From Vibrio tritonius (GTDB lineage Bacteria > Pseudomonadota > Gammaproteobacteria > Enterobacterales > Vibrionaceae), in NCBI RefSeq assembly GCF_001547935.1, contig NZ_AP014636.1, positions 372,001 through 436,000 on the forward strand: a DNA stretch of 64,000 nt, given 5' to 3'. Under the pieces are notes generated by a model. It was not told where the DNA came from, searched no databases, and worked only from the letters and a program-made list of their open reading frames with translations. The position numbers and the translations under genes are program-made. Below, piece after piece: positions 17,402-26,146 of the stretch (its first letter is position 1; each line of letters starts with the position of its first letter).

Positions 17402-18559
17402 ATGAACAACGTCGAACTGCTGCAACAGCTCATCCGTTTTCCTACGGTTTCTTCCGAATCCAATCTGGATCTTATTCACTATATTGCTCAGTTATTGGAA
17501 GAAAAAGGCATTCAAGTGCAGGTGATTCAAGATCCGGTTCAGGCGAAAGCGGCTTTGTTTGCCACCGTGGGTGACCCGACGATTCCGGGAATTTTGCTGT
17601 CTGGGCATTCAGACGTGGTTCCGGTTGAAGGGCAGGCTTGGAGTGTTGATCCTTTCTCTGCCACCCTTGTGGAAGATAAGCTCTTTGGCCGCGGTGCATG
17701 TGATATGAAAGGGTTTATTGCAGTCGCGCTTAACCTGATGTTATCTCTAGCCGACAAGCCATTGGCGAGGCCGGTACATCTGGCGGTCAGTTTTGATGAA
17801 GAGCTTGGCTGTCTAGGAGTCAAAGATATGCTGTTACATTTGCAGCATCTAAAGGTTGAGCCGTTATTGTGCATTGTCGGAGAGCCCACCGAAATGAACA
17901 TCGCATTGGGACATAAAGGAAAAGCGGCTTACCGCGTTCACTGCTGCGGTGAAGAAGCCCATTCGTCTCGAGCGCCGCTCTCGGTCAATGCGATTTATCT
18001 GGCCTGCGATTTCATCGCCAAGTTAAGAGAACTGCAGCAACAATTTAAAGTGCGTGGAGCAAGAGATGATGAGTACGACATTCCTTATTCGACGGTACAC
18101 GTTGGTAAAATCGAGGGCGGTAAAGCCATCAATATTGTTCCTCAGTCCTGTCAGTTCGATTTTGAAATCCGTCACTTAGCTCAAGATGATCTGGATAAAG
18201 AGTTAACCACGCTTTTTAGTCAAGCTCAGCACATTGTCGAGGCCGTGCGTGCAGAGTTACCCGCTAGCCGAGCTGAGATTCAATTTGCCTGCATGAGCCG
18301 CTATCCCGGGTTAAATACCGATGCGAGTCACCATGCTATTCAGCGCCTTAAAAAATGGTCAGCAGATGACGCAAAATTTATTCGCGTTGCGTTTGGCACT
18401 GAGGGCGGGCTGTTTTCTCAGGCGCTTAACGCACCCGTTGTGGTGTGTGGCCCGGGGTCGATAGAACAAGCGCACAAGCCGGATGAGTTTGTCGCATTAA
18501 GCCAACTGCACGATTGTGAGCAGGTACTGACCCAATTTATTTACGATATTTGCCAATAA
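17402..18559 (+). CDS. M20-family deacylase, acetylornithine deacetylase-like (ArgE/DapE)
   Basis: A 385-aa metallopeptidase of the M20 family, close to ArgE in length. Zinc ligands and catalytic residues are seen: H69 and D71 in SGHSDVV, D101 in GRGACDMKGF, E133/E134 in SFDEELG, E in GEPTEM, and a C-terminal H in IEQAHKPDEF. It would remove an N-acyl group from an amino acid or amine. The context is catabolic and not arginine synthesis, so true acetylornithine is not the most likely substrate. It starts one base after the previous stop. Its 3' end (18536-18559) is duplicated as the next 24 bases. Confidence 0.8.
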   Translation: MNNVELLQQLIRFPTVSSESNLDLIHYIAQLLEEKGIQVQVIQDPVQAKAALFATVGDPTIPGILLSGHSDVVPVEGQAWSVDPFSATLVEDKLFGRGACDMKGFIAVALNLMLSLADKPLARPVHLAVSFDEELGCLGVKDMLLHLQHLKVEPLLCIVGEPTEMNIALGHKGKAAYRVHCCGEEAHSSRAPLSVNAIYLACDFIAKLRELQQQFKVRGARDDEYDIPYSTVHVGKIEGGKAINIVPQSCQFDFEIRHLAQDDLDKELTTLFSQAQHIVEAVRAELPASRAEIQFACMSRYPGLNTDASHHAIQRLKKWSADDAKFIRVAFGTEGGLFSQALNAPVVVCGPGSIEQAHKPDEFVALSQLHDCEQVLTQFIYDICQ

Positions 18560-18583
18560 TTTATTTATGATATTTGCCAATAA
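18536..18583 (+). repeat. 24-bp tandem duplication at the 3' end of the M20 gene
   Basis: 18536-18559 and 18560-18583 are the same 24-bp unit with one difference (C at 18544, T at 18568). Both units contain ATATTTGCCAATAA, so the stop codon is doubled. The second copy fills most of the space before gabD. Confidence 0.9.
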
Positions 18584-18596
18584 CAGGGAGTAACAC

Positions 18597-20066
18597 ATGG
18601 CAGCGTCTTCATTTATTCAAGCTCTAAAGGATAAAACCTTACTTAGAGAGCTCGCTTATTATCAAGGAAAGTGGTTTGCGGCAGAGGATGGTGCCACCAT
18701 TGATGTATTAAACCCAGCTAATGGCGAATGTATTGCAACTGTACCTGCGCTTACCCAAGCTCAAGTTCTCGATAGCATAGAATTTGCCCAGCAGAGTTGG
18801 CAGGCTTGGCGTCAAGTGCCTGCGGCTGAGCGCAGTGATATCTTGTATCGTTGGTATCAGTTGATGATGGAAAATCAGGATGATTTGGGCCTCATCATGA
18901 CCATGGAGCAAGGGAAACCATTAGCAGAAGCGAAAGGCGAAATTGCGTATGCTGCGAGCTTTATCAAATGGTTCGCAGAGGAGGCACGTCGCATGCAAGG
19001 GCAAACCTTGATTGCTCCTGCGACGGATCGACGTTTAATGACGATCAAACAACCGATTGGCGTGTGTGCGGCCATTACGCCATGGAATTTCCCGGCGGCG
19101 ATGATTACGCGCAAATGCGCTCCAGCCTTAGCGGCGGGTTGCCCGATTGTCGTTAAGCCAGCCGATTTAACACCACTTTCGGCATTGGCTTTGGCTGAGT
19201 TGGCAGAGCGCGCGGGTGTACCAGCAGGGATCTTCAATGTGTTAACGGGGGAGGCTGCGATGATCGGGGCGGTATTTACTCAACACGATGCGATTCGCAA
19301 AATCACCTTTACAGGGTCTACTCGAGTTGGACGCCTTTTGATGGAACAAAGTGCATCGACCATCAAACGCCTGAGTTTAGAACTCGGCGGTAATGCGCCC
19401 TTTATTGTCTTTGAGGATGCGGATTTAGATGCCGCTGTGGCTGGGCTAATGCTGAGCAAATTTCGTAACGCTGGGCAAACGTGTGTGTGTGCTAACCGCA
19501 TCTATGTGCACGATAAGATCTATGACGAATTTGCAGCCAAATTGAAAGAAAAAGTCGACCAATTGGTGGTGGGAGATGGGATGCAAGCGGGCGTGACCAT
19601 AGGTCCTATGATCAATGCCGCCGCCGTTAATAAGGTCAAACGTCATGTTGAAGATGGCTTAGCCAAAGGGGCAACACTGTATGCTGGTGTCATTCCTGAC
19701 GAGAACAGCCCATTTGTGCAACCTGTTATTCTTACCGATGTCCGTTCTGATGCTCTCGTTTGTGAAGAAGAGACCTTTGGGCCGCTTGCTCCACTAATTC
19801 GTTTTCATGACGAAGCTGACGTACTTACTCTTGCCAATCAAACACCATACGGATTGGGTGCTTATTATTATACGCGGGATATGTCTCGAGCTTGGCGAGT
19901 GGGAGAAGCGTTGGAATTTGGAATGGTGGGGCAAAATACCGGTGTTATCTCAATGGATATCGCCCCGTTTGGTGGCGTTAAGCAATCTGGATTGGGCAGG
20001 GAGGGCTCTCAGCTCGGTTTAGATGAGTATCTCGAAGTGAAAGCATGGCATATGGGCGGAATTTAG
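18597..20066 (+). CDS. gabD: Succinate-semialdehyde dehydrogenase (GabD-like)
   Basis: A 489-aa aldehyde dehydrogenase. It has the catalytic cysteine C296 in NAGQTCVCANR, the general base E262 in LELGGNAPF, and the TPWNFP stretch (161-166). The second cysteine two residues after the catalytic one is typical of succinate-semialdehyde dehydrogenases, as are the length and the PFGGVKQSGLGREG end. It would oxidise succinate semialdehyde to succinate, using NAD or NADP, after GabT (21388). A CAGGGAG site precedes the ATG. It ends the long rightward operon and is followed by a terminator. Confidence 0.87.
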   Translation: MAASSFIQALKDKTLLRELAYYQGKWFAAEDGATIDVLNPANGECIATVPALTQAQVLDSIEFAQQSWQAWRQVPAAERSDILYRWYQLMMENQDDLGLIMTMEQGKPLAEAKGEIAYAASFIKWFAEEARRMQGQTLIAPATDRRLMTIKQPIGVCAAITPWNFPAAMITRKCAPALAAGCPIVVKPADLTPLSALALAELAERAGVPAGIFNVLTGEAAMIGAVFTQHDAIRKITFTGSTRVGRLLMEQSASTIKRLSLELGGNAPFIVFEDADLDAAVAGLMLSKFRNAGQTCVCANRIYVHDKIYDEFAAKLKEKVDQLVVGDGMQAGVTIGPMINAAAVNKVKRHVEDGLAKGATLYAGVIPDENSPFVQPVILTDVRSDALVCEEETFGPLAPLIRFHDEADVLTLANQTPYGLGAYYYTRDMSRAWRVGEALEFGMVGQNTGVISMDIAPFGGVKQSGLGREGSQLGLDEYLEVKAWHMGGI

Positions 20067-20083
20067 TCTTTGACCAAATTGCA

Positions 20084-20116
20084 AAAACCAGCGATATCTG
20101 TCGCTGGTTTTTTGTA
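20084..20116 (+). terminator. Rho-independent terminator after gabD
   Basis: A hairpin with arms AAAACCAGCGA and TCGCTGGTTTT followed by a T-run. It closes the rightward operon that began near 7105. Coordinates are good to a base or two. Confidence 0.8.
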
Positions 20117-20160
20117 TTAAGGAAAAATCTATTGCTTGTGGCACTAGGATTGGTATCGCT

Positions 20161-21087
20161 TTAGTAGCCCTTATTGACATCCACAACACCTAACAGTGGC
20201 AATCCCTTTTGCCAACGTTCAATGTTCTCTTTGAGAGAGATAAAACCAGCCTCTGGACGTGTAATACCAGCAATGTGCGGAGTGAGTTGCACTTTAGGAT
20301 GCGACCAGAAAGCATGTTGCTCAGGAAGGGGCTCAACACAAGCCACATCGAGCAGGGCGTAGCCGAGTTGTTCGCTGTTTAATGCCTCAATAAGATCTTC
20401 TTCATTGACATGTTCGCCACGGCCCATATTGATAAGCGATGCGCCTTGTGGCAAGGCTTTAAAGATATCTTGGTTTAAAATACCTTTGGTTTCTGCAGTG
20501 AGAGGCAGCAAGCAAATCAGCACATCTAAGTCACTTAAAAAAGTGCTTAACTCTTTTGCACCAGCAAAGCTGTCCACACCTTCAATGTCGTGCTGACTGC
20601 GAGCCCAGCCTTTACAGTTAAAGTGGAACTGTTGCAGTCCACGTAGAACGGCTTTCCCTTGTTGTCCTAGCCCCATCACACCGACATTAAATTGGTTCGC
20701 GGGTTTGCAATACCACGGCTTCCAGAGATGATTGCGCTGCTGAGCAGTAAACAGAGGTAGGCCGCGATAGATATTCAATACCCCCATGCAAGCGTACTCA
20801 GTAAGCTGCTGCTCCAAATCGGTATTGATCATTCTGACCAGAGTAACGTTCTGGGGTACATACTCAGTTGGGATTTGATCCACCCCAGCAGAAACCGTAA
20901 AAATCACTTCCAAATTAGGAAGTTGAGCAAGTAATTCTGGCTTAAGCTGCCATACCACCAGCGCGGTAATCTCGTTTAAATCGCCATGTTCAGGCCAAAG
21001 GCGAAATTCAATGTCGGGAAATGCCTGTTTAATTTGCTGCTGCCAATGTGCGCCACGTTTCGGTTCAGAGTGATAAAGAATAACCAT
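20161..21087 (-). CDS. D-isomer 2-hydroxyacid dehydrogenase (glyoxylate/hydroxypyruvate reductase A type)
   Basis: A 308-aa NAD(P)-dependent reductase similar to GhrA. The cofactor motif is VGVMGLGQQGKAVL near residues 135-148. Catalytic residues appear as R in NMGRGEH, E in CVEPLPEQ and H in LTPHIAGITRP. It would reduce a 2-keto acid such as glyoxylate or hydroxypyruvate. It is the only leftward gene in the catabolic block, facing gabD and divergent from gabT. It may use a keto acid freed by the flavin dehydrogenases; that link is an inference from position. Confidence 0.82.
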   Translation of the reverse strand: MVILYHSEPKRGAHWQQQIKQAFPDIEFRLWPEHGDLNEITALVVWQLKPELLAQLPNLEVIFTVSAGVDQIPTEYVPQNVTLVRMINTDLEQQLTEYACMGVLNIYRGLPLFTAQQRNHLWKPWYCKPANQFNVGVMGLGQQGKAVLRGLQQFHFNCKGWARSQHDIEGVDSFAGAKELSTFLSDLDVLICLLPLTAETKGILNQDIFKALPQGASLINMGRGEHVNEEDLIEALNSEQLGYALLDVACVEPLPEQHAFWSHPKVQLTPHIAGITRPEAGFISLKENIERWQKGLPLLGVVDVNKGY

Positions 21088-21387
21088 TTTAGTCCCTTAA
21101 AAATGTCAGTGGGATCAGTGTGCCATAAATTGCAGTTTGATAGTGCTGAAATTTGCTGACAAGACGGCAGATTCTGGCACCAAAAAAGAGCTCACAGCAT
21201 AGAGTGCGGTGACAACGGATTGTGCTGTTTGCTGTTGTAAAAAGAGTTGAATGTGGAGATTCGCTGGTTGAATTAAGCAATGCACACTGACGAAAAATGG
21301 TAGCGTTTTAAATAGAGAAAGTAGGGGTAAAACCGCAGTGTTATGTCCTGAGTCTTTCAATTAAAACCAATTCAAGGAGTAGAAGTG
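21088..21387. promoter_or_regulatory. Divergent promoter region between the 2-hydroxyacid dehydrogenase and gabT
   Basis: About 300 bases with no supported gene; short leftward frames here have no start signals or family features. The region must hold the promoters for both directions. I recognise no operator. An AAGGAG ribosome-binding site for gabT is at 21374-21379. Confidence 0.5.
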
Positions 21388-22689
21388 ATGGAAAGTGAGT
21401 CTCGCAGTGACAACGTATTAGCACGCAAACAGCAGCAAGTTCCTCGTGGGTTAGTGAACGCCCATCCCGTGGCTATCGCGAAGGCATTAGGCACGGAATT
21501 ATGGGATGTGGATGGCAAACGTTATCTCGATTTTGTTGGCGGCATTGGGGTGTTGAATGTCGGCCATTCTCATCCCGCGGTCACTAATGCAGTCATTGAG
21601 CAACTGGACAAAGTGGCTCACCCTTGCGCTCAAGTTGTCGTCTACGAACCTTATCTTGACGTCGCAGAATCGCTTAATCGCTTGGTTGGTAAAGGTGAAG
21701 CATACAAAACCGTGTTGCTCTCATCGGGTGCTGAAGCGGTAGAAAATGCGGTGAAAATCGCGCGCGGTTACACCAATCGACCAGCGGTCATCTCTTTTCG
21801 TGGTGGTTTTCATGGACGGACATTATTGGGAAGTACACTGACCGGTATGAGTGCCCCTTATAAGCAAAATTTCGGACCACTAGCGGCAGAAGTCTACCAT
21901 ACCGTTTACCCTAATGCGTTTCGTGGTATTACGACTCAAGATGCATTGAATGCTCTCAATGAACTGTTTTTAACGGATGTGACGCCAGATAGAGTGGCTG
22001 CGATTGTGATTGAGTCTGTGCAAGGGGACGGTGGTTTCCTCGCTGCCCCAACCGAGTTTATGCAAGCACTGCGTAAGATCACTGAAGATAACGGCATCGT
22101 ATTAATTTGTGATGAGATTCAAGCAGGATTCGGTCGAACCGGTAAGATGTTTGGATTTGAGCACAGCGGTATTCAACCTGATCTTGTGACGACGGCGAAA
22201 AGCTTAGCTGGTGGCTTACCACTTTCTGCGGTTGTCGGTAAAGCTCATATCATGGATGGCCCTTTGCCTGGTGGTTTGGGTGGTACTTATGGGGGGAATG
22301 CGCTCGCCTGCGCAGCAGCATCTGCTGTGATAAAACTCTTTGAAGAAGAGGATCTTTTAGCTCTAGCCAGTCGCAATGGCCATTTCTTTAAAGAGGGGCT
22401 GGAAAGCATCGCCAAAAAATACCAAGAAATTGCTGATGTGCGCGGTGTGGGATTTATGCTGGCGATGGAACTTGTCTCTGATGAGCAAAATCTGACACCC
22501 GATGCAGAGTTAACACAGAGATTAATCGATGCGTGTCGTGAGGAGGGCATGTTGGTAATAAAATGTGGTACTTACCGCAATGCCATTCGTTTCCTGCCAC
22601 CGATTAATACCCCGGAAGAACAACTTACCGAAGCATTAACCATGTTAGATAAAGCTTGTGAGAAAGTACTTTCTCACCGCGCATGTTGA
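21388..22689 (+). CDS. gabT: 4-aminobutyrate aminotransferase (GabT-like)
   Basis: A 433-aa class III aminotransferase. The PLP lysine is K271 in TTAKSLAGGLPLSAV, with D242 in LICDEIQAGFGRTG holding the PLP nitrogen, and SSGAEAVENAVKIAR (112-126) is the phosphate-binding region. Length and motifs agree with GabT, which moves the amino group of GABA to 2-oxoglutarate and gives succinate semialdehyde for GabD. A GTG at 21385 is possible, but the ATG at 21388 has the better spacing from AAGGAG. It is transcribed apart from the gabD operon, from the divergent region. Confidence 0.87.
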   Translation: MESESRSDNVLARKQQQVPRGLVNAHPVAIAKALGTELWDVDGKRYLDFVGGIGVLNVGHSHPAVTNAVIEQLDKVAHPCAQVVVYEPYLDVAESLNRLVGKGEAYKTVLLSSGAEAVENAVKIARGYTNRPAVISFRGGFHGRTLLGSTLTGMSAPYKQNFGPLAAEVYHTVYPNAFRGITTQDALNALNELFLTDVTPDRVAAIVIESVQGDGGFLAAPTEFMQALRKITEDNGIVLICDEIQAGFGRTGKMFGFEHSGIQPDLVTTAKSLAGGLPLSAVVGKAHIMDGPLPGGLGGTYGGNALACAAASAVIKLFEEEDLLALASRNGHFFKEGLESIAKKYQEIADVRGVGFMLAMELVSDEQNLTPDAELTQRLIDACREEGMLVIKCGTYRNAIRFLPPINTPEEQLTEALTMLDKACEKVLSHRAC

Positions 22690-22769
22690 GTGTAAAGCAC
22701 GTAAGTTTCGCTCAGTAACAGTGCATGGATGCACTTTAAATGAACAAAGTGGCATAAGGAAATTGGCTT

Positions 22770-23432
22770 ATGAGTGACAGACAGATTCAGCTAGTGATCC
22801 TCGATTGTGATGGTGTTCTCATTAATCATCATCAAGGATTTTTGCTCAACTTATATAAACTGCGGCAGGATATGCCGCAGGATATTTTGAGCCAGCAAAA
22901 GGCAATCAATCATTACGACGAACGTTATGTTCACTACCTCCGGCAATTGCCAGAGTTGGGCTTTTGTGCCATTCAGTGCTTCTGTTTTGCCGATGTTTTG
23001 ACGCATTTTGGTTTGCAAGCCCAGTGGCGGGAAATGTTGCATTTTGCTCGCTCAATAGGGAAGTGGCCCACATTTGAAGACGCATTTGGCGCTCTGCACT
23101 ATCTAAAAAAGTTTTATCGGGTGATGGTGCGTTGCGATCGGGAAAAAGAGGACGTGGAATACCTCAAGCAAAAATTTCAGCTTAGCCCCAATGACATTTT
23201 ATTACGCGATTCTGAGCCTGATCAGATACAGCGACACTTGCGTTCACTGGGTTTAACGGATGATCAAGCGGTTGTGGTGACTAACCCCATTAATGCTCAA
23301 ACCTTAACCTTTCCGCACGTGCGTGTATTGTCTCGTGCTGGCTCTAGTACTAAAGAGAGTTTAGCTACTTTGATTTTTGAACATCAAGAAAATCTGCGAG
23401 GAAATGGCATCAAATATGCTTTAACCGATTGA
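22770..23432 (+). CDS. HAD-superfamily hydrolase
   Basis: A 220-aa HAD-like protein. Motif I is LVILDCDGVLINHH with the nucleophile near D14, and VMVRCDREKEDVEYLKQKF occupies the position of motif II and the following region. Unlike ordinary phosphatases, the later motif is weakly conserved (LLRDSEPDQIQRHL), so activity is uncertain. It lies 80 bases after gabT and 135 bases before an Lrp/AsnC regulator, so it probably belongs to the same catabolic region. I cannot name a substrate. Confidence 0.65.
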   Translation: MSDRQIQLVILDCDGVLINHHQGFLLNLYKLRQDMPQDILSQQKAINHYDERYVHYLRQLPELGFCAIQCFCFADVLTHFGLQAQWREMLHFARSIGKWPTFEDAFGALHYLKKFYRVMVRCDREKEDVEYLKQKFQLSPNDILLRDSEPDQIQRHLRSLGLTDDQAVVVTNPINAQTLTFPHVRVLSRAGSSTKESLATLIFEHQENLRGNGIKYALTD

Positions 23433-23567
23433 TACCTAAATTAACGTCGGCGAATTTGATGCAGTAGTATGATGGCTCTTGGGTAGTAGGCAGAAAGGTA
23501 TTCTCGCAAGCAAAAGTTCATCATCAATCAGTTCAGCTTGATGTCACTGTGCACAAAGGAGTGACCT

Positions 23568-24077
23568 ATGGCAACGGATTTTCGGTTAGATCGCATAGAT
23601 ATCAATATTCTGACTCAGTTACAAAAAAATGGCCGTATGACCAACGTGAAGTTGGCAGATGCTGTAGGGCTTTCTGCTAGCCCGTGTTTGCAACGGGTTA
23701 AGCGATTGGAACAAGCCGGTTTTATCAAAGATTACAAAGCCTTTCTTAATATTGCCAAGATTACTGAATACATTACCGTGTATACCGAAGTGTATCTCAA
23801 TGGGCACAAACGCGAGGATTTCATTAAGTTTGAAAACTACCTCAAACAGATAGATGAAATTATGGAGTGCCATCTCATCAGTGGCGGATACGACTATTTA
23901 GTTCGTTTTGTCACTCGTAATATTGCTCATTACCAAGAAGTGATCGAGAGTATGGTGGATAGTAATATTGGTATCTCTAAGTACTTCAGTTATATCGTGA
24001 TTAAGTCACCAGTAATGAAAGAAGATATGCCTCTTAAAAAGCTGCTTGCTCACGCCCCACAACCTCTTACCGTGTAA
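23568..24077 (+). CDS. Lrp/AsnC-family transcriptional regulator
   Basis: A 169-aa regulator. Residues about 1-60 are the AsnC-type winged helix-turn-helix (LDRIDINILTQLQKNGRMTNVKLADAVGLSASPCLQRVKRLEQAGFI in outline), and about 70-150 form the RAM effector domain, which binds amino acids and sets the oligomer. It resembles regulators found beside amino-acid degradation genes and is the only regulator in the 7105-24077 block, so control of the amine/GABA genes is likely. The start has an AAGGAG site. Confidence 0.85.
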   Translation: MATDFRLDRIDINILTQLQKNGRMTNVKLADAVGLSASPCLQRVKRLEQAGFIKDYKAFLNIAKITEYITVYTEVYLNGHKREDFIKFENYLKQIDEIMECHLISGGYDYLVRFVTRNIAHYQEVIESMVDSNIGISKYFSYIVIKSPVMKEDMPLKKLLAHAPQPLTV

Positions 24078-24092
24078 ATTCCACCTCATCGC

Positions 24093-24146
24093 ACCCAAAT
24101 AACGTCAAGGGCGAAGCTAGCTTCGCTGCCTTGAGGTTGTTTGGGT
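24093..24146. repeat. 54-bp palindromic repeat related to the miniature element
   Basis: The outer arms ACCCAAATAACGTCAAGG and CCTTGAGGTTGTTTGGGT resemble the ends of the 260-bp elements at 3728 and 40433. The centre is the perfect palindrome GCGAAGCTAGCTTCGC. It looks like an internally deleted form. Just after the Lrp/AsnC gene, it could also end transcription. Confidence 0.7.
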
Positions 24147-24433
24147 ATTATTTGATGTGACTGCACATCAGTATTGGTAGCTCGGCAACCTTTTCTTACG
24201 AGTGTGTTTTGTTCACCCGTACAAATTCTCCCTTTTAGCGATTTAATTTACCCTCCTTATTTTGTGAATTAGCACACATTTACATGGGTTTTAACGACTT
24301 GGATCACGTACCAATTGTGCATATGCACAGCGACGATTAAAAAAACAGCATTGAGATTTGTAGTGCTGCCTAATGTGCTGGGTGGTCCGAGGTGGTTTAA
24401 TTTCTCCATCGTAATCGACTATCAAGGTGCGTC
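24147..24433 (+). promoter_or_regulatory. Promoter region of the glucarate operon with CRP-like site and palindrome
   Basis: No gene is seen. 24263-24278 (TGTGAATTAGCACACA) matches the CRP pattern TGTGA-N6-TCACA with one change. 24316-24329 is a perfect 14-bp palindrome, TGTGCATATGCACA, which may be the CdaR operator because cdaR lies at the other end of this operon. Both assignments are by eye. Confidence 0.5.
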
Positions 24434-25198
24434 ATGAAAAACATATTTCCTAATCAAGCAAGACAGAAACTGAAAAACGGTGAACGAATGATCGGCTGCT
24501 GGGCAGCGATGACCAACCCTTTGACGACAGAGCTATTAGGTCAAGTCGGATTTGATTGGCTGTTGATTGATAGTGAACATGCGCCGAATGATATCAACTC
24601 CCTTATCCATCAGTTGATGGCATTAAAAGACAGCGATTCAGCACCGTTTGTTCGCCCAACTTGTAACGATAAAGTTGAAATTAAACGTCTGCTTGATATC
24701 GGTTTTTATAATTTCCTCATTCCTTTCGTTTGCACGAAAGAAGAAGCAGAAAATGCGGTGAGCTACACACGCTATCCATCAGCAGGCGTGCGTGGTGTGA
24801 GTGTAGCGCACCGCTCCAATAACTGGGGATTCCAGTCTGACTACCAACAAAAAATCAACGACAACATCTCTATCGTTGTTCAAATCGAAGATCGCTCAGC
24901 TTTAGATAACGTAGAGCAAATTCTGGCTGTAGAGGGAATCGATGCTGTATTTGTTGGCCCTTCAGATTTGGCAGCGTCTCTAGGTCATCTAGGTAATGCT
25001 GCTCACCCAGAAGTATTCGACAGCATTTGCCACGTTATTGAAGCAGCTAAAAAAGCAGGCAAAAGCTGCGGCATCCTTGCTCCAAAACAAGAAGATGCGA
25101 ACCGTTACCTTGAACTCGGCGCGAACTTCGTCGCAGTCGGTAGCGATATCGGTATCTTCAAGTCAGCCGCTGTTCAACTCAAAGAGAAGTTCCTATAA
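24434..25198 (+). CDS. garL: 5-keto-4-deoxy-D-glucarate aldolase (GarL)
   Basis: A 254-aa class II aldolase of the HpcH/HpaI family. It has the DWLLIDSEHAPND stretch with H49 as the catalytic histidine, the metal ligands in VQIEDRSALDNV and VFVGPSDLAASLG, and the family segment GVRGVSVAHRSNNWG. It would split 5-keto-4-deoxy-D-glucarate, the product of GudD, into pyruvate and tartronate semialdehyde. It is the first gene of the garL-garR-garK-permease-gudD run, and garR starts nine bases after its stop. Confidence 0.88.
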   Translation: MKNIFPNQARQKLKNGERMIGCWAAMTNPLTTELLGQVGFDWLLIDSEHAPNDINSLIHQLMALKDSDSAPFVRPTCNDKVEIKRLLDIGFYNFLIPFVCTKEEAENAVSYTRYPSAGVRGVSVAHRSNNWGFQSDYQQKINDNISIVVQIEDRSALDNVEQILAVEGIDAVFVGPSDLAASLGHLGNAAHPEVFDSICHVIEAAKKAGKSCGILAPKQEDANRYLELGANFVAVGSDIGIFKSAAVQLKEKFL

Positions 25199-25207
25199 GG
25201 AGGATTC

Positions 25208-26092
25208 ATGAAAATCGCATTTATTGGCCTGGGTATCATGGGCAAACCTATGGCTAAAAACCTACTTAAAGCAGGTCACGAACTGACAGTATTTGATAAC
25301 AATGCAGACGCTATCAATGAGCTAGTAGAAGCGGGCGCAACCGGCTCAGAATCATCAAAAGATGCCGCGAAAGGTAACGAAGTGATCGTTACAATGCTGC
25401 CAAACTCTCCTCACGTAAAAGCAGCGTTGCTTGGTGAAGGCGGTGCAGTAGAAGGTGCAGAAAAAGGCGCTACCGTTATCGACATGAGTTCTATTGCTCC
25501 TTTAGCCAGCCGTGAAATCTCCTATGAATTGGCAAAATTTGGCGTTAACTACCTTGATTCCCCAGTGTCTGGTGGTGAACCAAAAGCGGTCGACGGTACT
25601 CTGGCTGTGATGGTTGGTGGCGACAAAGCGCTGTTTGATAAATACCAATCAGTGATCGGTGCTATGGCTTCCTCTGTGACTTATGTCGGCGAAGTAGGTG
25701 CTGGTAACGTCACTAAATTGGCTAACCAAGTGATTGTTGCATTGAACATTGCAGCAATGAGCGAAGCATTAACACTGGCTAAAAAAGCAGGTGTTGACCC
25801 TCGTAGTGTTTACCAAGCTATCCGTGGTGGTTTGGCTGGCTCTACTGTATTAGATGCGAAAGCACCTATGGTTTTTGAACGCAATTTCGAACCTGGTTTC
25901 CGTATTGACCTGCACATCAAAGATTTAACCAATGCAATGGACACTTCTCATGGTGTTGGTTCTCAACTTCCATTGACCAGTCAAGTATTGGAAATGATGT
26001 ATAGCCTACGTGAAGACGGCCACGGTGGTTGTGACCATGATGCATTGGCTCTCTACTACGAAAAAATGACTAACACAAAAATTGCTGACTAA
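25208..26092 (+). CDS. garR: Tartronate semialdehyde reductase (GarR)
   Basis: A 294-aa beta-hydroxyacid dehydrogenase. The NAD-binding motif is FIGLGIMGKPMAKNLL at the N terminus, the substrate motif is SPVSGGEPKA (118-127), and the catalytic lysine is K170 in GNVTKLANQ. It would reduce tartronate semialdehyde from GarL to D-glycerate. An AAGGAGG site precedes the ATG. It is the second gene of the glucarate operon, followed after 54 bases by garK, with a small hairpin between them. Confidence 0.88.
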   Translation: MKIAFIGLGIMGKPMAKNLLKAGHELTVFDNNADAINELVEAGATGSESSKDAAKGNEVIVTMLPNSPHVKAALLGEGGAVEGAEKGATVIDMSSIAPLASREISYELAKFGVNYLDSPVSGGEPKAVDGTLAVMVGGDKALFDKYQSVIGAMASSVTYVGEVGAGNVTKLANQVIVALNIAAMSEALTLAKKAGVDPRSVYQAIRGGLAGSTVLDAKAPMVFERNFEPGFRIDLHIKDLTNAMDTSHGVGSQLPLTSQVLEMMYSLREDGHGGCDHDALALYYEKMTNTKIAD

Positions 26093-26104
26093 TTGGCCTT
26101 TGTG

Positions 26105-26124
26105 GTGGCTGCTTTTGCAGCCAC
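26105..26124 (+). other. Hairpin between garR and garK
   Basis: A perfect 8-bp stem (GTGGCTGC and GCAGCCAC) around TTTT, without a following T-run. It is not a terminator of the usual kind and may only protect the upstream message. Confidence 0.5.
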
Positions 26125-26146
26125 TACCTCTCATAAAGGACGACGT

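Noticed and set aside
17402..18559. Calling the M20 gene argE of arginine synthesis
   Set aside because: No arginine genes are next to it and all neighbours are catabolic, so only the family was assigned.
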